This document shows positions 61,085 through 64,000 of a stretch of DNA of 64,000 bases, piece after piece; position 1 is the stretch's first letter; every line of letters starts with the position of its first letter. The DNA lies in assembly GCA_963817335.1 (NCBI GenBank), contig CAWFNX010000001.1, positions 1,247,621 through 1,311,620 on the forward strand, read 5' to 3'. The stretch is from AV40 sp963817335 (GTDB lineage Bacteria; Verrucomicrobiota; Verrucomicrobiia; Chthoniobacterales; UBA10450). Below the pieces are notes generated by a model. The model was not told where the DNA came from. It saw only the letters and a program-made list of their open reading frames with translations, and did no database searches. The position numbers and the translations under genes are program-made.

Positions 61085-62671
61085 TTAGGGGGTGACATTT
61101 AACAAACCAACAGCGCCGATTGCCATGTCGCGCATGGAGTGATCGACAAAAGGATATTGGCCGGGGTGCGGGATGATTGCATCGAAAACAACTCCTTGGC
61201 CCGGTGCGATCGGATAGGTTGAAACACCGCTAAGCGCATGAGTGGCGTCGCCATCTGGGTAAGCCGCGGTAAACATTCCGCCGATAATGTGAAATGCGCT
61301 GGGCAAGTTCGGGCCTGCATTGATCACATACAGCCGGATGCGCTGGCCAACCTTCGCCGGCAGCGGATGATCCTTGTATTGGAAAGCAATTCCATTGAAC
61401 ACAACTTCGTCCGGCGTGACGTTCAGCATTTTCTGATAATCGCCGACCATTAACGTGCCCTCTGCCTGCGCCGCGTACCACTCGCCCTGGACCAGGACGT
61501 AACTTACGTCCGCAGGCGGCAGCGGCTGCGCCGGATCGACGATGATCGCGCCGTACATTCCGTTGCCGATGTGCTGCAAAACCGGCGGCGTGCCGCAATG
61601 ATAAATGAATGCGCCTGGCACCAGTGCGACGAAGGAGAAAGACAGCTTTTGTCCGGGATTAATCGAACGGTAGGCGACATCAGGGGCGACCTGCGCAGCA
61701 TGAAAATCGATCGAATGCTGCATATTGCCGTTGTTAACAAAGGTGACGTTCACGGTTTGTCCTTGGCGCACATGGAGAATCGGCCCCGGAACCGCGCCTC
61801 CAAATGTCCAGGCGCGGTATTGAATTCCGCTCGCGATTTCAATATCTGCATCGCTCGAAGTGATCGTCACTTCGACGGTATCACTGGTGCCGAGCAATGG
61901 CGGCAACACTGCGGAAGTTGCGCGAGCGACCGGCGCACTGGAAATGAGGCTTAATGGTGAGACTGCGGCAGCTGCATTTTGCGGAGTGGGAGGAGATGTA
62001 CTTACCGCGCTTCCCGATGTACTTACCGCGCTTCCCAAAGTTCCGAGCGCAAAGACCAGCGTGACGACTACAGCGCCTATGACGGCGAGCTGGTGGTCCA
62101 GATCGAGAGCTGGCAAAGTGCGTTGCCAAATGCGTTTGGGAGCGAGCTCCATCCACGACCCCCAGCCCGGAAAACGACGTTCGATGTAGTAATCAAGACT
62201 ATATGGTGAACTTCCAGTGACGCGCTCGAAAGACGCGATTGCGATGAAAACCAAAGCATATACGAGCGCCGGGCCGATATTCGTGGCCCCGGAAGTATAG
62301 GGACCGCCAAAGCCCTCAGCAGTCGACCAGATCAGCAGACTGAACAGTGCACCGACAAAGTAAGTGATCCGCCGCGCGAAACCGAGCAGTAGTCCAATGC
62401 AGATGGCGGTTTCCAGCAAACGCGTCGCACCAATAAAAAATGCAGAGTTTATTGTTACAATACGCAGCCAAAAATGGAACCACGGAGCGAGCCATCCGGG
62501 CTGGCCGTTGGCAGCGTTTTGCAAATACCCGACGTAATGCGAAGCGAACGCCGGGCGCCACTTGAGATATGCGTCCACCGCCATGATGACACCAAAAGCC
62601 ACTCGCACGCCGGCTGCGGCAACAATCGCCCATCCAGCTGAGCGTGCCTGCTCAGTTGAGTTCACTTCCAC
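61085..62671 (-). CDS. DoxX domain fused to NirK-like two-cupredoxin copper protein
   Basis: 528 residues. Residues 1-210: four to five transmembrane helices of the DoxX/DoxD type (AIVAAAGVRVAFGVIMAVDA, FIGATRLLETAICIGLLLG). A Ser/Thr/Pro linker with a duplicated GSAVSTS follows, then two cupredoxin domains with all copper-ligand contexts of copper nitrite reductase: MQHSIDFHAA (two His plus the Asp), YHCGTPPVLQHIGNGMYG (type 1 His-Cys-His-Met), LPSAFHIIGG (His) and FVDHSMRDMAIGA (last type 2 His). Reduction of nitrite to NO is the likely activity. nnrS is divergent, 91 bp away. Confidence 0.85.
   Translation of the reverse strand: MEVNSTEQARSAGWAIVAAAGVRVAFGVIMAVDAYLKWRPAFASHYVGYLQNAANGQPGWLAPWFHFWLRIVTINSAFFIGATRLLETAICIGLLLGFARRITYFVGALFSLLIWSTAEGFGGPYTSGATNIGPALVYALVFIAIASFERVTGSSPYSLDYYIERRFPGWGSWMELAPKRIWQRTLPALDLDHQLAVIGAVVVTLVFALGTLGSAVSTSGSAVSTSPPTPQNAAAAVSPLSLISSAPVARATSAVLPPLLGTSDTVEVTITSSDADIEIASGIQYRAWTFGGAVPGPILHVRQGQTVNVTFVNNGNMQHSIDFHAAQVAPDVAYRSINPGQKLSFSFVALVPGAFIYHCGTPPVLQHIGNGMYGAIIVDPAQPLPPADVSYVLVQGEWYAAQAEGTLMVGDYQKMLNVTPDEVVFNGIAFQYKDHPLPAKVGQRIRLYVINAGPNLPSAFHIIGGMFTAAYPDGDATHALSGVSTYPIAPGQGVVFDAIIPHPGQYPFVDHSMRDMAIGAVGLLNVTP
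61995..62036 (-). repeat. Tandem duplication of 21 bp in the domain linker
   Basis: Two identical 21-bp units (61995-62015 and 62016-62036) that code for GSAVSTS twice in the linker between the DoxX and cupredoxin parts. In frame, so it lengthens the linker without damage. Confidence 0.85.
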
Positions 62672-62748
62672 CGGATCACGCTAATCCACGATGGCACTGC
62701 GGCAATGGTTTTTGAGTTGCTTCCTTTCGACGAGGCTGCTCCACGAAG

Positions 62749-62754
62749 TATAAT
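62749..62754 (+). promoter_or_regulatory. Perfect -10 hexamer directly upstream of nnrS
   Basis: TATAAT at 62749-62754, 8 bp before the ATG at 62763. A start of transcription near the A of the ATG would make a leaderless message. No clear FNR/NnrR box was found in the 91-bp divergent gap. Confidence 0.45.
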
Positions 62755-62762
62755 CGTCACGG

Positions 62763-63935
62763 ATGACTTCGAGGAAATTTTCCGCGCTCTGTTTCGGCGA
62801 GCCCTTTCGGATTTTCTTTCCCATTGGATTATTATTTGGAGCGATTGGCGTCGCGCTCTGGCCGTTGTTTGTCTGGCACGCAATTAATTTCTATCCGCGC
62901 GACACCCATTTGCGCCTGATGATCGAGGGACTGATGGGCTCGTTCATCATTGGATTTCTTGGCACAGCTGGGCCCCGCCTGCTCGATGCTCAACCCTTTT
63001 CCGCGATGGAAACAACAACCCTACTCACGTTACAAGTTGTAAGCGCCATGTTGCATCTCAGCCAGCAACGGGACTTGGGCGACACCATATTTCTTGTGAT
63101 GCTGATTTTGTTTCTTGGATTCGTGGCGACCCGCGCGCGAAACCGACAGGACTTGCCACCGCCAAATTTTGTTCTGGTGGTGCTCGGATTTGTAAATGCG
63201 ATTGTCGGCATTTTTTTCATAATCGGCGCGCGCAATGTGAATAATGGCGTGTTTCTGAATCAACTTGGCGCGCTTTTGCTCAACCAGGGCTTTGTCCTGT
63301 TTCCAATTCTTGGCGTCGGCGCGTTTTTCTTTCCAAAACTTCTCGGTGGCGCGAAACCGGAGGCGGCCGATCTGCAAATTGCAACTGCTCTTTGGATAAA
63401 GAGAGCGCTCATCGCGGCGCTGACTGGTTTCGTGATTTGGATTTCGTTTGTGCTCGAAGCGCTTGATTGGACGCGGAGCGCAGCTGTTCTGCGCGGCTTG
63501 GCTGTTTTATCTTACTTCACGTTTCAAGGTCATCTCTTCGAAAAGCCGACTGGTCCGCCATTTCTCGCGCATTGTTTTCGCGTCGGTGCCGCATTGCTTG
63601 TGCTGGCTTTATTTTCCCCAGCAGTGCTTCCGACATATCGTGTTGCCAATCTACATCTCGCGTTTATCGGCGGGTTCACCATTATTCTTTTCACGGTCAG
63701 TACCCGAGTCATTCTCGGGCACAGCGGACATGCGCATCTGTTTCAAAGGCGCTTGCGTTTCTTGATTGCGGCGCTGGTACTTTTGATCGTCGCAATGATC
63801 GCCCGTGTCGGCGCGGATTTTTTTCCGCCCGAGCGGAACAGCCATCTCGTTTATGCCGCGCTGATCTGGTTGGCGGCGGCAGCGATTTGGGCCTGGGCGC
63901 TCGTGCCAAAGCTTTCCTTAAGCGACGAAGAATAG
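62763..63935 (+). CDS. nnrS: NnrS-family membrane protein
   Basis: 390 residues, about 12 transmembrane helices. Family marks: FGEPFRIFFPIGLLFGAIGV at the start, HLRLMIEGLMGSFIIGFLGT with AGPRLL, LNQGFVLFPILGVGAFFFPK, LHLAFIGGFTIILFTVSTRV, and VILGHSGHAHLFQRRLRF. NnrS is a haem- and copper-containing membrane protein that protects cells from nitric oxide and accompanies nitrite reductases. Here it pairs with the NirK-like gene on the other strand, giving a source and a defence for NO. It has the HxGH and RVILGHSGH contexts for metal binding. Confidence 0.93.
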   Translation: MTSRKFSALCFGEPFRIFFPIGLLFGAIGVALWPLFVWHAINFYPRDTHLRLMIEGLMGSFIIGFLGTAGPRLLDAQPFSAMETTTLLTLQVVSAMLHLSQQRDLGDTIFLVMLILFLGFVATRARNRQDLPPPNFVLVVLGFVNAIVGIFFIIGARNVNNGVFLNQLGALLLNQGFVLFPILGVGAFFFPKLLGGAKPEAADLQIATALWIKRALIAALTGFVIWISFVLEALDWTRSAAVLRGLAVLSYFTFQGHLFEKPTGPPFLAHCFRVGAALLVLALFSPAVLPTYRVANLHLAFIGGFTIILFTVSTRVILGHSGHAHLFQRRLRFLIAALVLLIVAMIARVGADFFPPERNSHLVYAALIWLAAAAIWAWALVPKLSLSDEE

Positions 63936-63946
63936 AAGTTTTGGCC

Positions 63947-63970
63947 GAATGCAGTCTCAAATTCGCATTC
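63947..63970 (+). terminator. Weak hairpin after nnrS
   Basis: GAATGC, 12-nt loop, GCATTC, followed by AATAAACAAC. Short stem and large loop, so only a possible terminator. Confidence 0.3.
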
Positions 63971-64000
63971 AATAAACAACTGCAGTAGAGTTATTTAACA

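Overview
The window reads as chromosomal DNA of a Gram-negative, probably soil-living bacterium. Lnt, a PagL-like lipid A deacylase and outer-membrane-type proteins imply an outer membrane. The moderately high GC, the many dispersed short palindromes and the gene content look most like Verrucomicrobiota (Chthoniobacterales type). That placement is an inference, not a phylogenetic result. I see no rRNA, tRNA, CRISPR array, transposase or prophage.

Layout. (1) 1-16.7 kb is mostly envelope and central metabolism: a NamZ-type exo-muramidase (cut by the left edge), lnt, a phosphohexomutase, sucC and sucD separated by three coupled genes, an M48 protease, small secreted proteins, a NUDIX hydrolase, a GIY-YIG element, a PagL-like protein and a CrtI-type oxidoreductase. 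(2) 16.7-19.6 kb is a large membrane-anchored spermidine-synthase-like protein. (3) 20-43 kb is the centrepiece, a contiguous nucleobase catabolic island. The minus-strand arm carries uricase, xdhC, an M20 carbamoyl-amidohydrolase, a PYD1-like dihydropyrimidine dehydrogenase, mmsA, dihydropyrimidinase, an NCS1 permease, a DUF202 protein, an AGXT2-type aminotransferase and then citrate synthase. The plus-strand arm, starting 37 bp away head-to-head, carries OHCU decarboxylase, HIU hydrolase, allantoicase, allantoinase, a HpcH/citrate-lyase-like protein, xdhA, xdhB and adenine deaminase. Guanine deaminase converges on its end. Together they encode most of the route from adenine, guanine, uracil and thymine to urea, glyoxylate, malonate or methylmalonate semialdehyde and acyl-CoA. 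(4) 43-53 kb holds a sirtuin, DUF885 and DUF2911 proteins, a large PIG-L deacetylase, a 42-residue membrane protein coupled to a sodium:solute symporter, a short BshC-like protein and BshA, suggesting bacillithiol-type thiol synthesis. (5) 53.2-60.7 kb is a segment bounded by two copies of the bshA 3' end. It holds an MBL hydrolase, a two-component system with two matching target promoters (HTH and YceI genes), an FAD monooxygenase, a TPR-like protein and a methyltransferase. (6) 61-64 kb has a DoxX-NirK-like fusion divergent from nnrS, a nitrite/NO module.

Several families of short repeats stand out: GTAG palindromes, three of them inserted in frame inside membrane-protein genes; a 57-bp element that supplies stop codons at gene 3' ends; hairpins bordering the GIY-YIG gene plus a 96-bp gene-less copy; heptamer arrays at gene junctions of the pyrimidine operon; and long perfect hairpins.

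Many genes between 25 and 40 kb are broken by single-base indels, often at runs of identical bases, while all family motifs survive across the frames. I treat these as probable consensus errors and annotate the genes as whole, noting the breaks.
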